64,000 nt of DNA, taken from positions 1,116,001 through 1,180,000 of the forward strand of contig NC_067206.1 of the NCBI RefSeq assembly GCF_026262505.1. Reading direction: 5' to 3'. Below are positions 28,625 to 41,375 of this stretch, piece by piece. A model generated the notes under the pieces. It was not told the origin of the DNA, did no database searches, and saw nothing but the letters and a program-made list of their open reading frames with translations. This stretch comes from Trichomonas vaginalis G3 (lineage: Eukaryota; Parabasalia; Trichomonadida; Trichomonadidae). A program made the position numbers and the translations under genes. Each line of letters opens with the position of its first letter. The stretch's first letter is position 1.

Positions 28625-29097
28625 TCAGTAAGGAAACGCAGGAGTTTTACGATTTATTTGAGGAGTAGGTTCTGGTTTAAATGTTGGAGTCGGTTTTGGA
28701 GTTGACTTTTGAACAGGAGTTTGTACTTTCATAGGTTCAGGAGTCATTGAAGGTGTTGTTTGTGAAGGCGTTGGTTTTGACGTTGGTTTTGGCGATGGTG
28801 TCGGAGTTTTGTTCAAATTCAGCTACTTCAGTATTATTTATAACAATTTGCTTTGTTTCTTTTCAACATCATTACTGCTCCTGCTGTAGCTAGCAACCTA
28901 GTGGGAGACCATATTTTATATAAGGACTTGACCAAATGCTATTTTTGACAGGAGCTGGTGGAACACCTAACCTTGGTGAGACTGCTCTTTGCCATTGTGC
29001 AGCTCGTAAGAAATATTCAATAGGTGCTCCATAATCGTTTGGTAAAGTTTGTTTCATAGATGGTGAAGGTTCACGAGAGCTTGATGAAAGAACTCAT
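28625..29097 (-). pseudogene. Remnant of the membrane/Pro-Thr stalk gene
   Basis: Matches 55554-56024, including the TPTPSPKPTSKPTPSQ stalk. Broken, with several breaks. Confidence 0.6.
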
Positions 29098-29120
29098 TTA
29101 TAAGCTTTAAAAATAAACGT

Positions 29121-30698
29121 TCATCCTTTATTCCTCACTGTCGTCCGTAGCTAAGTTATAGTCGTCAAGTCTTATTATTGGTATGCCTGACTGTCTTACT
29201 GTATTGGCAAAGCAACAATCCCTCATAATCCAATAAGTGGCTTTGGTACGTTTTTCAGTTGCTAGTTCAATAGGTCCTTTAACAGACAATTTGTATGTTA
29301 TTGGAGCAGTAGATGTTTGACCTTTTGGAAGCAAAAGTCCACTTCTGTTGGAAAACCACATAAGAAATGTGTGTTGTCATAGCTATCCCATTTATGTTCC
29401 ACACTACCATCATCCACCAATGACCTCATAACATCTTCTTAATCCAATCATATCATTGTTTGTATTGCAAGCGTTCGCAACCATTTCATAAAATACAGGT
29501 CCATATGATTTTTCAGGTTCTGCAGGCATATTTCCATAAGCTCCCATGGAAAGCTGAAAGATATTTAAACTAGGGTTCTCAAAATTAACATAATAGTTGT
29601 CTTTCTTTCTAAATAGTGCCAAAATACTTTTAACATTAATAGGCGTATAAGCTGCTGTAAATGTTGCACTTGAACTATCTGTATTCTTTGAGAATGAACC
29701 GTCCATAGGAATCCAATCCATAACTTTAACAGGAAAACATAAAGCCTCGTTTGTATAATGTTCTACAAGTTCTGTAATAATGTTAGGGTCTAAAGAGAAT
29801 GACTTTGGATGAATGAAACATTCATTAAAATCCATCTTTGTTCGAAATAGTTGCTGGGTTTACAGTTGTAATAGTAACTGTTCCACTAGCTTCTACTGCC
29901 TTCGTTATCATAGTGAATGGTTCATTCCATGGAACAAATTTATTTGTCGGTGGATTTGAATCTGAAGCAAATGCAACTTTAAGAGTTGGATTGAAAGCAA
30001 TGATATCATTTACAGATATAGATGTGCATTGTAAGGCGTCGCTACTGAACTTTACTTTAAGCTGAATGTTTCCTGCAAAAGCTGGAATAAATCGAAATAG
30101 CTTCTAATGGAAGGAATCTTCTAACAGGAATTCTTAAACGAAGCTTAAAATCAAATGATTTTCCTGCTGTAATTGGACCACTAACAATTTGTCCTGTTCT
30201 GCATGTTCCGAATGACTCCATACATCTTCATGTCGAGTCTTTGAAAAACATCTACTTTCTTTATTTGTTCGGTAGTTTGTGAGTTTGAAGTTATATATGC
30301 TTCTTCTCTTGCGTTGTCTTGAGAATATACGATACGACCATTTGCAAGGATTTGATATCCAGCAACTGCATAGAAAGCGTCATCGAAACCAATCCAAAAT
30401 CCTGGTGGGTTTGTTTTATTGGAACCTGAACCAATTTCTTTATCTACAATAAATTGACCTTCATTTTATACGTAATGAATGTATTGTAAAGGTCCAACAT
30501 ATTTTCACCAGGAGGTGAGAGATTGAATGTTACCCATGTGTTATCTTTAGCAGTTCCAGGTTGTGATGGAATCTTTGCGTCAGAATATTTTCTATTAGTG
30601 TCACCAATTTGAACTGCATTGTCTATGATATCGAAATATGAGCGAATCTGATGAATATGCTCTGCTGGAGTAAATTCGTTTAACTGTTCGTTCTGCAT
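29121..30698 (-). pseudogene. Major capsid gene of element 2, broken
   Basis: This covers the same ground as 56048-57623. Open pieces at 29410-29835 and 30444-30698 match the beginnings of the two capsid ORFs there. Broken, with roughly eight or more breaks. Confidence 0.65.
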
Positions 30699-30725
30699 GT
30701 ATTTACTTCAGATAAAAATATCTAT

Positions 30726-31158
30726 TTACTTCATTATTCTCACTCTTCTTCTTGCATTCGTGTGGAAGTTGTTTCTTGACATTTTCAATGACTGTACATT
30801 CTCTTTTGTCTCGACTTCTTTCACTGGTGGGTCAGGGTTCTTTGACTCGGTTTGCTTTTCAATGAAATTCACGAACTTTGCAATAAGCTCTTGGTTCGTT
30901 ATTGAAAGATAACATCTGGCTTCTTTTCTTCTTGTTCTATTGATTTTCCAGTTTGAACAGAAGGTTTTATATGGGCTTCGTGGACTTCACCCTTGCCATG
31001 CACCTTAATGTTGTCGCTCTCTGCATTCGCTAATGGTACCTTTCTTTTTCTTACGTATATTTTACCATCTTTATCTGACTTACATAATAGAAAGGATGTT
31101 GTATTCCTCTGGCGTCATTTAATATAATAGACTCTCGTTCTGATTTTGACAAGCTCAT
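30726..31158 (-). pseudogene. Remnant of the 143-aa gene
   Basis: Counterpart of 57651-58082, broken. Confidence 0.55.
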
Positions 31159-31203
31159 TTTACATCGGTTAAAGTTTTAATTTAGTTTTTTATCTACAGT
31201 CAA

Positions 31204-31457
31204 ATGACTCAGACAAGTCATATGGACAAGACCCAAGGGGTCATAGATGTTGAAGCATTGAAGAAAGAAATTCGCGAGCAAAATTTTATCCGAACTGAAG
31301 GAACAAAAACAAAAACAAAAGCCAGAGAGACCAAAGAGAAACTTAGTGAAAAACAACTTGCTGCATTAGCTGCTGGAGAACAGAAGAACCCACGTTTGCT
31401 GGCAAGAAAGCTAGAGAGAAGCAGAAGAAGAAGCAGGAGAGGAAGCGAGGAGAGTAA
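31204..31457 (+). pseudogene. Remnant of the 90-aa charged helical gene
   Basis: Counterpart of 58128-58400; the first half is readable (KTQGVIDVEALKKEIRE) and the second diverges in frame. Broken. Confidence 0.55.
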
Positions 31458-31481
31458 ATGGTTTATTTTTATCCGAACTAA

Positions 31482-32339
31482 ATGTATAGACAAATACCTT
31501 TATCTGTTGCGTTCAGTAGTGAAAACCCTGACGTCAAAATAAAGGGGAACAGAGTAACGTTTAAGTTTCCAACAGACTGGATTGTGAACATAAATGAAGA
31601 GAAGTACATTGCATAACATCTATGTATATAACACGTGCTTTCAGAAAGGTTGACTTTATACTTCAAGTCGAGATAGAAAATGACGAACAGTCTTAAAGCG
31701 CCCAAAACATTCACATATACAAATACTTTAAAGACGATACAACATTGTTGCAATGTATGATTTCATTTAATGAGATGTTCGAGAAAAAGTTCAACATTGA
31801 AGTACAAACTTTACAGCCTTTAACGTGAGTTTCTTGCACAACTGAAAGAAGAAGGTAGTCAGCACAACTTATAGACTTTCATTATGAATTTAATGAAAAT
31901 GAAGATGGAACTCATGACTGTCATTCATTGTATTTCACATTCAATGAAGTCGCTAAAAGAAGAAAAAAAAATCCATTACGTATAAGGTTTCAAATCTCTG
32001 AACCAAGTGATGATTTTAAGAATGTTTTCAATTATGATGCAATGCTTCCGAGGAAAAATGAATTTTCAAAGATTGTAACACCTGGCATTTGGATAGAAAG
32101 CAAGCTATATTATATTCAAACTTAAGTAAGGGAGTTGAAAATGAGTTCATTGGTCATACAAGAACTTCACCACTTCCTAACCCTAAATACTATAAATTAA
32201 CTGGCTTCAATCGTGAGTTTTGGATAGACATGTTCTCCACCTCATGACCATAAATGTCCAGTGTTCTTACCTCCAGACCATAAGGACTGTCTCTACATTG
32301 AAGCACAACTCTTAAACTCTACCATCGCAAGTATTGTAA
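31482..32339 (+). pseudogene. Minor-capsid candidate of element 2, broken
   Basis: Counterpart of 58425-59282 over its whole length, with several breaks. Confidence 0.6.
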
Positions 32340-32390
32340 AATCTACGCTAGCTTTATTTTTATCACGAATGACCTCATTGCTGAAAAAAT

Positions 32391-32416
32391 AAGCCGCTAG
32401 CGGCAAGGGCGAGCCC
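32391..32416. repeat. GC mini-palindrome between convergent genes
   Basis: GCCGCTAGCGGC lies between the minor-capsid and polymerase remnants, as at 46014 and 59293. Confidence 0.6.
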
Positions 32417-32422
32417 ATGACC

Positions 32423-34832
32423 TCAAACTTCAACTTACGAATAAAGCTTGTTTAAGTCGTTATTGAAAAGTTGAACTTTTCAGCAAAGCAAGGTTGACAT
32501 GACTTACATAAGTCGAATGCAATCTCTTGACCGTCATAAGTGCTTTGTAAAGTTTCATTAAACTGAACTCAGAGTCTTTGTCATATGTTCCAACAGGTAT
32601 GTGAATGTTCTTATCTTCATTGTAATAGCATTGTATAGCTTCAGGAAACATTTCATTAGCGGTTAAAGCAATAACATCTTGCTTCACGCCTTTCATTCTG
32701 CAGTGAAATGCAACTTCATTTAAATCGTTAGTGAGTAAGTCTATGTAGGTCTTCTTTCCACAGAAAATACTTTTATAAGCTAACTTTTTTTCCAGGTGTT
32801 ATTTCTGCAAAGTCGCTATGAAATTGACCAAGGTTCTTTCCTATAGTTCGCGACCATATCTCTTTCTTAAACTCTGCTGCAAGCTTTGGGATGTCTTCAT
32901 TATATAAGTGCATACTGTCGGTATCCTGGTAAAATATTTGAAGTCCATGATCTTCAGCAGTACAGAATACTTCATTCATAATACGTTTTGACATAGACAG
33001 AATATTAACACCAAGTGGACAGAAGTTAAAGTGTCTGCAATGCTTTTCGTTAGCTTGAAAATAGTTTTATCTGAACCATCCAAACCTTCGAACTTCACTA
33101 TATGGTTGTAATTTCTTATAGCATATCTTATAGCATCTTTGTCATTTACTATGGTTATTTTTGACTCAATAGGAGATAGAATAGTTTTGCCATAAATGCT
33201 GTTCAGAATGAGTTTTATAATTTCTTGTAAGGGGTTTTCCTTCTTTCTTATACTTTAACCTTAACTCAAACAACTTCTTTACTTCATCTCTTATTCTCAT
33301 ATCTCTGTTTCCATCGTAATAGTATCCTTGCAACACTTCACATTTGACACCTTGATATTTTATGAGGTCTTGTAATGTTATATGGTCAACATACATGAGA
33401 CAGCAAGTGTTTGAACTTCTTGGAACGGTTTAAGTTCTGGATTTAGTTCAGGTCGCAAACTATTAAATGAAAGTGTCTGGGTATACCAATCTCTGTTATC
33501 TTAATGAGAACAAAGAAGCCAGACATAAACTTTTTCACCAATGGGTCCTTTTGGTCGTCAATCGAATAAATGTCTCATGATACTCTGTGCTTAAACATCT
33601 CATCCTTCAATACTTTTGGAATACCTTCTAAAGTATAAAGTCTTGCTATAGCTGAAGGATATAATGAAACAGTGTCGAAGTCAGCAATGAGTTTCTTTTT
33701 GCTCTTTTGTTTCATGTTATCTGACAACATACATCTTCCACCTTGAATGCATCTCGAAATAAATTCTCTGGTTTATTTGAGAGGTCATAAAGATTTCCAT
33801 TCGGGAAGTATACTCTGTTCTCAAACAATTTGTTAGCAATAAGACAAATACTAACGTAGTCATAAACGTTTAAATCAAACTCTTTCAATATGTCATTGCG
33901 GAACTTTACAAAACCTTCTCTTAAAATTCTTACATCTTGTTTGCAGTAAAACGTGCTATATTTTTCTAAGTCGAAGTGGTTTTCATCTATTCTGCAACCT
34001 TTGATGGAATCTTATGTTCTTCATAAATGTATCTGCATCATGGATAAACTTACATGCTTCAGAAATGACACCAGTTCTGTTGTCATTTGCTAACAAAACA
34101 CTGCTGTAGTAGTTATATGGAAATACTTCTTTCGGTCCTGTTTGTAAGTTAAACATAGCAGGAAATAGTTTAAGCTTCTTATTTATAACACTGTAAGAGT
34201 CTTTTATAATAATTGCCCGTCCTTTATATAAGCCAGTTATTTGCATTGTTCGTGAACCTTTAATGATGGGAGTTCCTTTCACTTCTGTCATGTGTCTTAA
34301 GATGAAGTTTATGTCATAACTGAGGTTGTGAAAATATATTAAACTCTTGTCAGGAAGTCTTTCCAAAATTCTGTTGCACAGTTTTGACCCCAAATGCTTT
34401 CACTCACTGAACCATCTTCACTGTCATAACAGATGTTAAAAGCTTAATGAAAGCCGTCTGTGCTACACTCAAAGTCAGCAAAGAAAACGTGCTCAGGTAT
34501 GAATTTACATTTAGCTTTATTTACTTCTTTTGACTCTGCTTTCTTCTTCAGTTGTACACAATACTTTGGAGCATATGTCAAATCTTTAAATGGTGCAAGG
34601 TTCTGTTATATAAGTCAGTAGTATATGTGAAAAGTTCTCCATAAGAAATAGGTTCGAAATATTTGCACTCCCACAATGTTTTCATAAACATCCCATAGCG
34701 GTTGTTGTTCTATCATAACGAACTACATATTTATCTTCTCTCTTTGTATAAATCTTCATCTGTTTTCTCAATGTTCATTCCACCACACTCCTTCAGATTT
34801 CTATATAGTTTCGAATGAAGTATGTTGTCATT
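32423..34832 (-). pseudogene. Protein-primed DNA polymerase B of element 2, broken
   Basis: The whole length matches 59364-61772; recognisable pieces include the motif C region (YQDTDSMH) and the exonuclease II region (YFHNLSYDINF). Broken, with perhaps a dozen or more breaks. Confidence 0.7.
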
Positions 34833-35596
34833 GGTAATCTTTCATTTAGCATGTAGTGGTCTTCACAAAAGAAGTAAGTCAATAGTTCTAACAGTTTCGC
34901 ATTCTTTTGGTATATATCTCTTTATTTCATTATGTCTTGAGTCATTGAAGTAACCAATGGTAACATTAAATGCTATACCTGTTTGCGTCAGAAATTTCTT
35001 GTACTTTACTTTGAGGAAAGTCTCTAACACGAGAGACTTCTCTCATGTGGTCAATAGTTTCTTCATTTACTCCAGCCTGAATGCAAGCATAAACGAAACA
35101 ATTGTCCTCTGTCATAAGTGTTGCAGTTCTTTTGTTCAGTTCATTGAAGATTTGGTAGCGTTCAAGATTTATAGGTAATGTGCAAAGATACTTCCAAACT
35201 GACCGCTTCTCTTCTTATAAAACTTCTTTTCACCATTATCTTCCCAAAAGCTTTCTATAAGTGCTGGGTTTCCTGTTTGCTTAAGAGCTTCCAAAATGGC
35301 TTTCTGGTCATTTGTCAGTGTGCTTTCATCTCTATATGGTCTCTTTTTTGGTTTGCCTTTCTTTACATCTGACATCGTTAAGCCTTCATATTCTGTTAAT
35401 CATACATCTTTATTTCGGTAAGATTCTTTATTGTTTGTCAAGAAGAAGTCATAGTGCATTTCAACAATACCTGCAGCATTTGCTTCTATCTCTGATATAA
35501 AGTTCTCCTTCACAGAGCTGATGTAGTAATGTTCCAATATTATGTGAGGTTTAACGTAGAACATTCATACTTTCCACCAAGTTTATAACATACCAT
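34830..35596 (-). pseudogene. OTU-like gene of element 2, broken
   Basis: Counterpart of 61769-62533 with a handful of breaks. Confidence 0.6.
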
Positions 35597-36272
35597 CCAT
35601 CTCTGTTGTGAGTTTATTTTAATTTTTCTCTAAGAGTCTCATGAAAACCTTACCGAAATGTTTGTGTAAGTAGCTCTGTTTGGTTCATCTAAAGCTTCGA
35701 TGTTTAAAGTCAATGAGTCTATTGCCTGACTTCACATTTCTCTTCCTATTCTCTTCATCTTTCTTTAACCATCTCTCACCTTCTTTTGGTTTGTCGTCAA
35801 TGGAACGAATGACATCGTTAGCTTTGCGAACTTGTTCTATAGCACTTTTAAACATCTCTCTTCTCTGTTGTTTCAGTGTGTCATCTCTCTTTCGTGTTTC
35901 ACCAACGTTTGCATTTGTTATGTCAAACATTTCTTGACGAACATCATGCGAAAGAGCTTTACGAGTATGACCAACGTTTGCATTTGTTATGTCAAACATT
36001 TCTCTTCTTACTTCATGAGGTACTGAACGTCTATGATATAAGTCAATAGCAATGTCATTTAAAGGAAATGCTCTTGCATGGACTTCGTCCTCGCCGCGTT
36101 GCGGCTTTATGAACTCATGAATTCTATCATAACTTATTGCACCATTATAGTCTTTAATGAAGTCAGCGAGTGCCTTTTGTTTGTTTGTGTAATGCTTTGC
36201 AACATCTATATTAGCTTCTGTAAGAAGTTGTTTTATTTCCGAGTGTTCTAACTTAGACAACTTCCGATACAT
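35551..36272 (-). pseudogene. 239-aa polymerase-block gene of element 2
   Basis: Counterpart of 62488-63207. A 195-codon open stretch covers most of it, including two REMFDITNANVG repeats. Broken near its 3' part. Confidence 0.6.
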
Positions 36273-36319
36273 CTTTAGTAGGAATAAAAAAATATTTTTT
36301 GAAAAAAATAAACTTAAGA

Positions 36320-36668
36320 AAAATTATTTCTTTCTATATTTGCCATTCCGAACTTTGAAAAGATGTTTTATACCAGCATAGAATTTTTTCTCTAGAGCTT
36401 GGTCTTTATATCGTTTTCATAACAATATTTTCTATATTCTTCATATAAAGCCTTTTTTTCATACATTTCATAAGGACAATCTAACCCGAATAGCGCATAT
36501 CCATTTTCGTTATCTAGGTCTCTATATGTTTGTGGAATTTCGCTTTCTTCTGTTTGTAGAATTTCGCTTTCTCTATTTAGTTCTATGTCTATATATTGTG
36601 GCTTAAAAGGATGGTGGGCAAGAAGGGTCTGGCGCTATGTAAAAAGTTAATTTTTTCTGTCATCTTTT
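36320..36668 (-). pseudogene. Extra gene remnant found only in element 2
   Basis: The minus strand holds an open stretch with YIDIELNRESEILQTEESE and ENGYALFGLDCPYEMYEKKA. Elements 3 and 4 have only an AT-rich gap at this place. Family unknown; broken. Confidence 0.35.
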
Positions 36669-36749
36669 CTATCGGATAAAAAATATTTTTTGAAAATTAG
36701 ATTACATTTTTTAAGTTATTTTTCAAAATAATTTAATATTTTTATTTTA

Positions 36750-37234
36750 ATGAACAACATGCAAGATTGCAAGTTCTTTCATTACAATGCTCTCGCTACT
36801 GCCATCAAGAATGAGTTCAATAATGCTTCAAATGTTAATGTTTATCTTTAACAAGAAGTTTTGTGAAAGAATCTAAGTTTGGTCCAGTATGTCAGACCAT
36901 TAGCTATCGTCATTGACGCAAACGTTATACTTCACAAGAGTTAGCAGTAGTTTTGAAACAAAAGGGTTTCTTCGTGAATGTCAAAGATACTCTATTATAC
37001 TGTTATAAAGAACTCCAACATTGACTTTCTTCAGTTTATGTATGAATCTTTCCGAACAGAAAGAATATAAGAAAGGTGAAATAAATGTGAAATATTATCC
37101 TTCATCTCTGAAGACAATAACGAACAAAAAAAAAAAGATGTCATCAAAAGTTCTTACCAAAGGTTGAAGAAGCTTACAATTGACATTGACGAAGGAAGTG
37201 AAATGGTTGAAGAAATTGACCTGAAGCTATTTAA
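36750..37234 (+). pseudogene. 157-aa gene of element 2, broken
   Basis: Counterpart of 63298-63771, with several breaks. It is convergent with the KilA-N gene across a hairpin signal. Confidence 0.65.
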
Positions 37235-37248
37235 CCAAATATATTTTT

Positions 37249-37285
37249 GGTTGAAGAGTGAGATATCACCTGTTTTTTTTCACCT
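37249..37285. terminator. Double-hairpin 3'-end signal, copy 5
   Basis: A weaker form of the hairpin (GAGTGAGATATCACC) lies between convergent genes, matching the position of 63788-63822. Confidence 0.55.
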
Positions 37286-37321
37286 CATTCTCTCTTCGTT
37301 AATGTTGTCGTGACTTCTTCG

Positions 37322-38198
37322 TTACATGTTGTTCGTGACTTCATTCTTCCTCTTTTGAAGTTTGTCGAAATATTCTGTTATTTTTTCCTTCAGTAATGGA
37401 AGTCTTTCTTTGAAGGTAAGTATTGTGCAACCTTTGATGTCATAGTGTGTTTGAGGAAGAGTATTTTTGACAATTTCTTTTATTTGCTCATTCGGTGTCA
37501 TTGAAATCGGTAAGTTTTCACGATAAGAACCAGTTTCTGTCAGATGTTGAATAATCTTAGGCAGGTCATAAAAGCTCTTGTTGTTTCTTCTGACTAAATG
37601 CAACATAACCATATCTCTATCTTCTTCTTTCTCCATCTCTTCAGCGTAAATCATATACTTATAGCTTTTTTTCCTTCCTTTTGGTACTGAAACGTGGTAT
37701 TCTTTTCTGTATGCTTTTGTCTTTGGATTCAAATGACTTTCATCTTTTGCTTGAAGTTTTTCTTTTCCATCTCTCCACGTTCTGCTTTATATAGTTCATC
37801 TAACATGCATGAAAAATATAACAAGCATAACGAGGTTGAAGCCACACATTGCCTAAGCATTTACTAAAGTCATGATACATAATAACCTTTCAAACCAGGA
37901 CCAATTTCTTGCGATTTTCGTACGGAATCTCTTCCCTCGGTCTTTCCGAGGGAAAGCAAATCATATGATAGGAAATTCTTCTAAAGTTCTTTTGCCTGTT
38001 GGTTTTTCAAACCAATGATATGCCTTGCTTTGTAGAACGAAAGAGCGTTTCATTATAACTTGCATTTGATACATATCAATCTTTGACTTGAACGAATGAG
38101 ACGTAACTGTTTGTTATACATGTATGTATTCGTAATTCTTCATTTATGGCTTTCATGAACGATTGGCAGTTTGTTGTGGTTTCTCTAATGTTGACCAT
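37322..38198 (-). pseudogene. KilA-N protein with DUF3627-like C terminus, broken
   Basis: A 136-codon open stretch (37322-37732) holds the C-terminal part (MLHLVRRNNKSFYDL, HYDIKGCTILTF). The KilA-N-like part lies upstream in broken frames. A T-rich leader precedes the start. Same family as 24545-25372 and 63876 onward. Confidence 0.6.
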
Positions 38199-38260
38199 TA
38201 CTGTTCTTACATTACATGGATAAAAAAAAAAATCAAAATAAAAAACTAACTTTAAATTTT
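38199..38260 (-). promoter_or_regulatory. T-rich Maverick leader/promoter motif, reverse
   Basis: On the minus strand AAAGTTAGTTTTTTATTTTG leads a T run before the start of the KilA-N gene, like the plus-strand leaders at 18759, 24490 and 52365. Confidence 0.45.
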
Positions 38261-38317
38261 TTTCTGAGATAAACACTATTTCTTCACAACATTAAATTTT
38301 TAAATCCCTGGTAATGA

Positions 38318-38725
38318 AATTGACTTTAAAAAGATTATTGACTGACTTCGACATACTATCTCTTGACAGACTGACACGAAGACCTCAAAACTGTGTGTGA
38401 AAGTTCTTTAAGCTTTAAGATTGAAGGTACGACGCATTTTGTTCTTCCACTTACCGAAATTTGAAAGAATATGAACCGTTATCATAACGAAGTGAATCAA
38501 ACACTAATAAAATTTGTAGATAAAAAATGGTTAACATAATGATATTTTAAACGTGAAGACCCAAACACTGCTGGAGATGATGATGAGAAATACTAGACAA
38601 GTTATTGAAAAAAAATGAAAACGCAAGATTAGTATGCAATAGAAAGAAAGTTTAATAATGTCTTACCAAAACACGTTTATGAATATCTTTATGCAGTGGT
38701 GGAAGCCAGATGGAAATAAATTTAC
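38318..38725 (+). pseudogene. Unrecognised Maverick coding remnant
   Basis: It starts MKLTLKRLLTDFDILSLDRL and later shows NNVLPKHVYEYLYAVVEARW in another frame. The gene has no other copy in the window. Broken, with about four or more breaks; family unknown. Confidence 0.35.
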
Positions 38726-38760
38726 GTCAAATATGTCAAATTTAATACAATTCTTATGTC

Positions 38761-38840
38761 GACAGGGCTACGTAAGCCAGTGGTCTAAGGTGGTGTTATG
38801 GAGGGGTCAGAGTCTGTTGGTTCGAACCGGACAGCGCCGT
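38761..38840 (+). other. tRNA-like segment
   Basis: A box-B-like GGTTCGAACC sits in a near T-arm, 50 bases after a D-arm-like AAGCCAGTGGTCTAAGG, as in Leu/Ser-type tRNAs. I cannot fold a good anticodon arm or acceptor stem, so it is at best a decayed or misread tRNA. It is embedded between a Maverick remnant and an inverted repeat. Confidence 0.2.
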
Positions 38841-38904
38841 ATTTTCTATTATTTTCTTTATTTGTTCTTGTTTTGTCGTGAATAAAAAGTGTCATATAAA
38901 GTGC

Positions 38905-38985
38905 TCTATCTTCCACGGGAATAAATAAAAACATTTACTTTAATTTCTTTCTTTATTTTCTTTGTTCCGTGGAAGAAGGGTTTTG
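38905..38985. repeat. Inverted repeat between genes
   Basis: CTTCCACGGGA and TTCCGTGGAAG are arms about 45 bases apart, with an A/T-rich loop. It lies after the tRNA-like segment. Confidence 0.5.
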
Positions 38986-39090
38986 CTGTTTTTTCTCACC
39001 CGCCGAAATCATATGATTTTTTCATTTTGGAATCCTTAGCTGAATGAGGAATCTTTTCTCTCGTGGAAGCTTTGAACCTTAAATATAATT

Positions 39091-39142
39091 TAGGTGAAGC
39101 AGGTGAGATGTCACCTGTTTTCTCCACCTCTTTTTTTCACCC
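39091..39142. terminator. Double-hairpin 3'-end signal, copy 6
   Basis: TAGGTGAAGCAGGTGAGATG with TCACCTGTTTTCTCCACC. Short TCCATAACTTCTTCGTAAAT repeats follow (39158-39235). No intact gene ends here now, so it probably served the decayed gene upstream. Confidence 0.55.
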
Positions 39143-39244
39143 TGCGTGACTTTGTCCATAACACTCTTCTTCGTAAATGCTTGTCCATAACTTCTTCGTA
39201 AATGCCTTTGTTCCATAACTTCTTCGATAAATGTCTTTAAATCT

Positions 39245-40128
39245 GGTGAAAACATGATTGATTTACATAAACTGACTCAAACATGATGGAGGAAGAGGAA
39301 GGAAAACTGGTACAGCTTTATTAGTAAATAAAATTTCAAATTTAACGATTATAGATGTTGATATCAATAAATCGTACATGATGAACTTAAAGAAACAGTT
39401 AGAAAAGACATTTTATCAAAACTTTCGGATAAAGATGTTATCGTTAAAACCGCATCAGGAGGTCTTCACATTTATTGCAACACTAATTTCTTTCTATGCA
39501 GTTTCGAACAGAATGATTAAATGTTATTCCTGCAATGATTATTGATATTGACATAATGACTTCTATGGATGATTTCAAAACGTTCTTTAGTGGTTATGGC
39601 TGATTCAAGAGTTCGAAAGAATGCAAACAGAACCAATCAATACATACTCATTCATTCGTGGAAGTTATGATTCAACATTAACTAGAACAGTGAATGATAT
39701 ATTAAATGATTTTGAATATTAAGGTAAGAGTGAACAGAAGAGCGAGAGAAATAAAGAGTATAATGAATGAAAACAAAGATGTAAACATTGACGATAAACT
39801 AGCTCAGAGCATAGTGATGGCATCTGTGATTTTGAAGTACATATGATGGTGGAAACATGAATTTAGAAAAAGAAATAACATTATTCACACTGTTTCAAGC
39901 TATTAATTCGTTACCTAATCATTTAATTAATGAAGCATACGATAACGTTTATAACTTCTGCAACTTAACTGAAAATGCCAAAAAGTAATTTTGAAAAAGC
40001 ACGTAGTAGATATGCACATTTAATGACTTCTCCATTTGTTTTGGTGAAGATTCTAAAACTTTATCAAAAGGAATATTATTGATGAATATGTTTTACCTTA
40101 TTACGTAAGTCAAAAATAACATTTGATA
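39245..40128 (+). pseudogene. Primase-polymerase gene of element 2, broken
   Basis: Matches 52529-53396 throughout but is joined to unrelated sequence at its left edge, which is also the left edge of the 10.8-kb duplicated block. Broken, with about eight or more breaks. Confidence 0.65.
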
Positions 40129-40139
40129 TCAAACTTGAT

Positions 40140-41110
40140 GACTCGTTTTTTGATAACAGATATTAGACGCAAGGCTGAAAATCATCAGTAAAAAACAGTT
40201 CTGAAGTAATTGAGGATTTATCACGTGTAATCCGTTTTGTAGAGTTGTGGAAACAAATATTTCATTCAGAAAGATTAAACATACACGACAAAATGAATCA
40301 AATATCATTTGTTCTTCAGTCAAACATGAAAGAGTCACTCAAATGATTAAATTATTTAAAGAAGAAGTAAAACAATACAGCAGGGGATGTACTACTAAAT
40401 CAATTATCCTCATTAAACCGTTAAGGGTGTTTGCTTTAAATCTGATTCCCCAGATGTTTTCTCAACGTTTCAGGTTATAAATACAACATTCTTGAAAAGC
40501 CTGATTCTCAAAATTGAGATGTTTATGAATTTCATTAAAGAAGCCATTTGTGATAATAATGATGAAGTGTATAAATACCTTCTCGGCTGGATTGCATCAA
40601 TGATTCAACATCCTGGAATCAAGAATGAAACAGCAATTATTTTGAAAGGACTTCAGGGAACAGGTAAAAACAGATTTACAGACATTATTTCTGAACTTCT
40701 CGCAGGTTATTCATGTAAAAACATTACTGAAATAAGTGAGCTAACGGGTAATTTCAACTCAGTAGTTGAAAATAAATGTTTCTTGTACTTAATGAACTCA
40801 AGAATGTAGGTGAAGACAGACTCGCAAAACTTCAACGCTTTGAAATCAATATAACGGATAATGAGATTAGAATTAATGAAAAGAATCACCCAGAAGAACT
40901 GCTCAGAACGTTGCAAACTTCATTTTCGTAACTAATAACGTTTACCCTGTCAAAATTGAAGTTGGAGACAGAAGATACGTAGTTTTAAGAGTTAATGGTA
41001 AATTCAAGGGTCAATTTGATTACTTCAAGAATTTAATGGATTCATGCACAAAGGAATTTTATGATAACCTTTTAACATATTTTATGCAATATGACCTTTC
41101 ATCATTTAAA
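40140..41110 (+). pseudogene. SF3 helicase gene of element 2, broken
   Basis: Counterpart of 53426-54394, including the GLQGTGKN Walker A region (40651-40674). Broken, with about eight breaks. It runs into the terminal sequence of element 3 at the same point as the copy at 54394. Confidence 0.65.
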
Positions 41111-41330
41111 GTTAGTATCCCTAAGTCGTGTACAGCGGCACTGCGCGCCTCCGTACACCACTTAGCGGTTTTGACACTTTACGAAACCAGTAACGTATAT
41201 TTTACAACACAACCATAACACCAACTTAACCTTAAATATTTACAAAACTATCTGACACATAAACGACTTCACTAATGATTTCACTAACGACTTCACTAAC
41301 GACTTCACTACCGTCCTCACTAATAAAAAA
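41111..41330 (+). repeat. Maverick terminal sequence, element 3
   Basis: GTTAGTATCCC is followed by a hairpin with arms CTAAGTCGTGTAC and GTACACCACTTAG (41122-41164), then the shared TTTGACACTTTACGAAACC block and CGACTTCACTAA repeats. Nearly identical to 54395-54610. Confidence 0.65.
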
Positions 41331-41375
41331 TAACCTTATTTTATTTTTTTAAATTTTTTATTTCATTACAAAGAC

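Larger units (their letters stand above)
27673..41110. mobile_element. Maverick/Polinton element 2, heavily broken
   Basis: The order is terminus, 94-residue gene, capsid block, minor-capsid candidate, polymerase block, 157-residue gene, KilA-N gene, primase and helicase; it runs up to the terminus of element 3. Nearly every gene is broken, with a few dozen breaks overall, while the sequence stays very close to element 4. That contrast means either recent copying plus fast decay or poor base accuracy. The inferred age is young. Confidence 0.75.
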
